From NCBI GenBank assembly GCA_003155465.1, contig PMCR01000383.1, forward strand, positions 1-6,466: 6,466 bases of DNA. The letters run 5' to 3'. Source of the stretch: Myxococcales bacterium. Its GTDB lineage: Bacteria; Myxococcota; Polyangia; Fen-1088. The notes under the pieces were generated by a model. That model saw only the letters and a program-made list of their open reading frames with translations, was not told the origin of the DNA and did not search any database. The translations under genes were made by a program, and so were the position numbers. Shown piece after piece: positions 5,846 to 6,466 of this stretch; positions within the stretch are counted from its first letter, which is position 1, and each line of letters begins with the position of its first letter.

Positions 5846-6337
5846 TCAGGCGTCTTGCACCGGAAGGAACTTCACATCCACGATCTGGTATTCGCGGGTG
5901 CCCTTGCCGGTGCGCAGGCTGACCGTGTCCCCCTTGTCGCGACCGATGAGGGCGCGCGCCAGCGGGGCCGAGATGGCGAGGCGTCCCTCCTTGATGTCTC
6001 CCTCGTGGTCACCCACGATGTTGTAGCTGGTCTCGTCTCCCGAATCGGTGTCGGCCAGGCGGACAGTGGCCCCGAAGACTACGCGATCACCGGAAAGCTT
6101 GGCCGGATCGATGACCTCAGCCTGGGCCAGAATGCTGTCGATCTCGCGCGAGCGGCCCTCGATGAAGGCCTGGCGCTCTTTGGCGGCCGAGAACTCCGCG
6201 TTTTCCGAGATGTCGCCGTGGGCGCGCGCGATTTCGATGTCTTGCACGTTCTTGGGGCGTTCCACCTCGCGCAGGTGCTTCAGTTCCTCGCGCAGCCTTT
6301 TCACCCCGCGTGGGGTGATCGGGATCCTGTCAGCCAT
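5846..6337 (-). CDS. greA: Transcription elongation factor GreA
   Basis: At 163 residues this is the normal GreA length. The N-terminal coiled coil (about 10-75) carries the tip motif GDISENAEF (41-49). Its acidic residues D42 and E45 correspond to E. coli D41 and E44, which coordinate the second Mg ion in the RNA polymerase secondary channel and trigger transcript cleavage in backtracked complexes. The C-terminal FKBP-like domain (about 85-160) includes ISAPLARALIGRDKGDTV, typical of Gre factors. The start ATG overlaps the carB stop by 8 bp (ATGGCTGA), and an AAGAG element lies 7 bp upstream inside carB. Together these suggest translational coupling and settle the start. Both tip acids are present, so activity is expected. 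GreB is less likely, judging by overall resemblance to GreA. Confidence 0.97.
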   Translation of the reverse strand: MADRIPITPRGVKRLREELKHLREVERPKNVQDIEIARAHGDISENAEFSAAKERQAFIEGRSREIDSILAQAEVIDPAKLSGDRVVFGATVRLADTDSGDETSYNIVGDHEGDIKEGRLAISAPLARALIGRDKGDTVSLRTGKGTREYQIVDVKFLPVQDA

Positions 6338-6466
6338 GCTGGTACTCTTGCAGCGAGCGCACCGACATATCGCCGGACTGCAGGCGCTGGATGGCGACAG
6401 CGGCCGCCCGCGCTGCCGACATGGTGGTGAAATAGGCCAGCCCGCGCATGAGCGCGGTCCGTCGCA
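6330..6466 (-). CDS. carB: Carbamoyl-phosphate synthase large subunit, C-terminal end (partial)
   Basis: Only the last 44 codons and the stop lie in the window; the 5' part is past the right edge. The peptide starts RRTALMRGLAYFTTMSAARA and ends SVRSLQEYQHG. The YFTT-x-x-AARAA segment and the SLQEY-type end match the C-terminus of the MGS-like allosteric domain of CarB. In the full enzyme, the large subunit makes carbamoyl phosphate from bicarbonate, ATP and glutamine-derived ammonia for pyrimidine and arginine synthesis. The reading frame was found by translating the minus strand upstream of greA. Its stop codon overlaps the greA start by 8 bp. The piece is short, so the call rests on the C-terminal pattern and on the carB-greA order, which I recall from related bacteria. 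Confidence 0.85.
   Translation of the reverse strand, partial: RRTALMRGLAYFTTMSAARAAAVAIQRLQSGDMSVRSLQEYQHG

Noticed and set aside
5496..6430. Plus-strand open frames opposite the HAD and greA genes.
   Set aside because: HAD and GreA on the minus strand carry all catalytic motifs; the plus frames are shadows.

Overview
The window reads as a chromosomal stretch of a GC-rich member of the Myxococcota, probably a polyangial or myxococcal lineage. Three things suggest this. The first gene ends in a MYXO-CTERM-type surface-anchoring tail. Two exported proteins combine short Cys-rich modules with Gly-, Ala- or Asp-rich low-complexity tails, a style common in myxobacteria. The DNA is GC-rich overall: a sampled line in the peptidase gene is about 68% GC. 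The lineage is inferred from these traits, not from a marker gene.

Left part (1-3148) is an envelope/secretion cluster. It holds the 3' part of a Cys-rich, Gly-rich surface protein (+). Convergent with it is an angiotensin-converting-enzyme-like M2 zinc dipeptidyl carboxypeptidase with an export signal (-). Divergent from the peptidase is a small putative lipoprotein with four clustered Cys and an Ala/Asp-rich tail (+). The peptidase and lipoprotein start 72 bp apart and probably share a divergent promoter region.

Middle part (about 3150-5121) has locally lower GC; sampled lines range from 47% to 70%. It holds two co-oriented genes. The first encodes a fusion of a HldE/RfaE2-type nucleotidyltransferase with an unusually compact GHMP sugar kinase. 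This is a plausible one-polypeptide route from a sugar or polyol to an NDP-activated form. The second, 97 bp downstream, encodes a six-helix, half-size MFS-type membrane protein. This pair is the least ordinary content of the window, and whether the two genes cooperate is unknown.

Right part (5122-6466), on the minus strand, is a conserved housekeeping operon. In transcription order it holds the 3' end of carB (carbamoyl-phosphate synthase large subunit), greA (transcript-cleavage elongation factor; its start codon overlaps the carB stop) and a YihX-like HAD hydrolase 5 bp after greA. It converges with the MFS gene across a 110-bp spacer containing a hairpin.

No tRNA, rRNA, CRISPR array, insertion sequence or attachment site was seen. 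No gene-free stretch exceeds about 150 bp.
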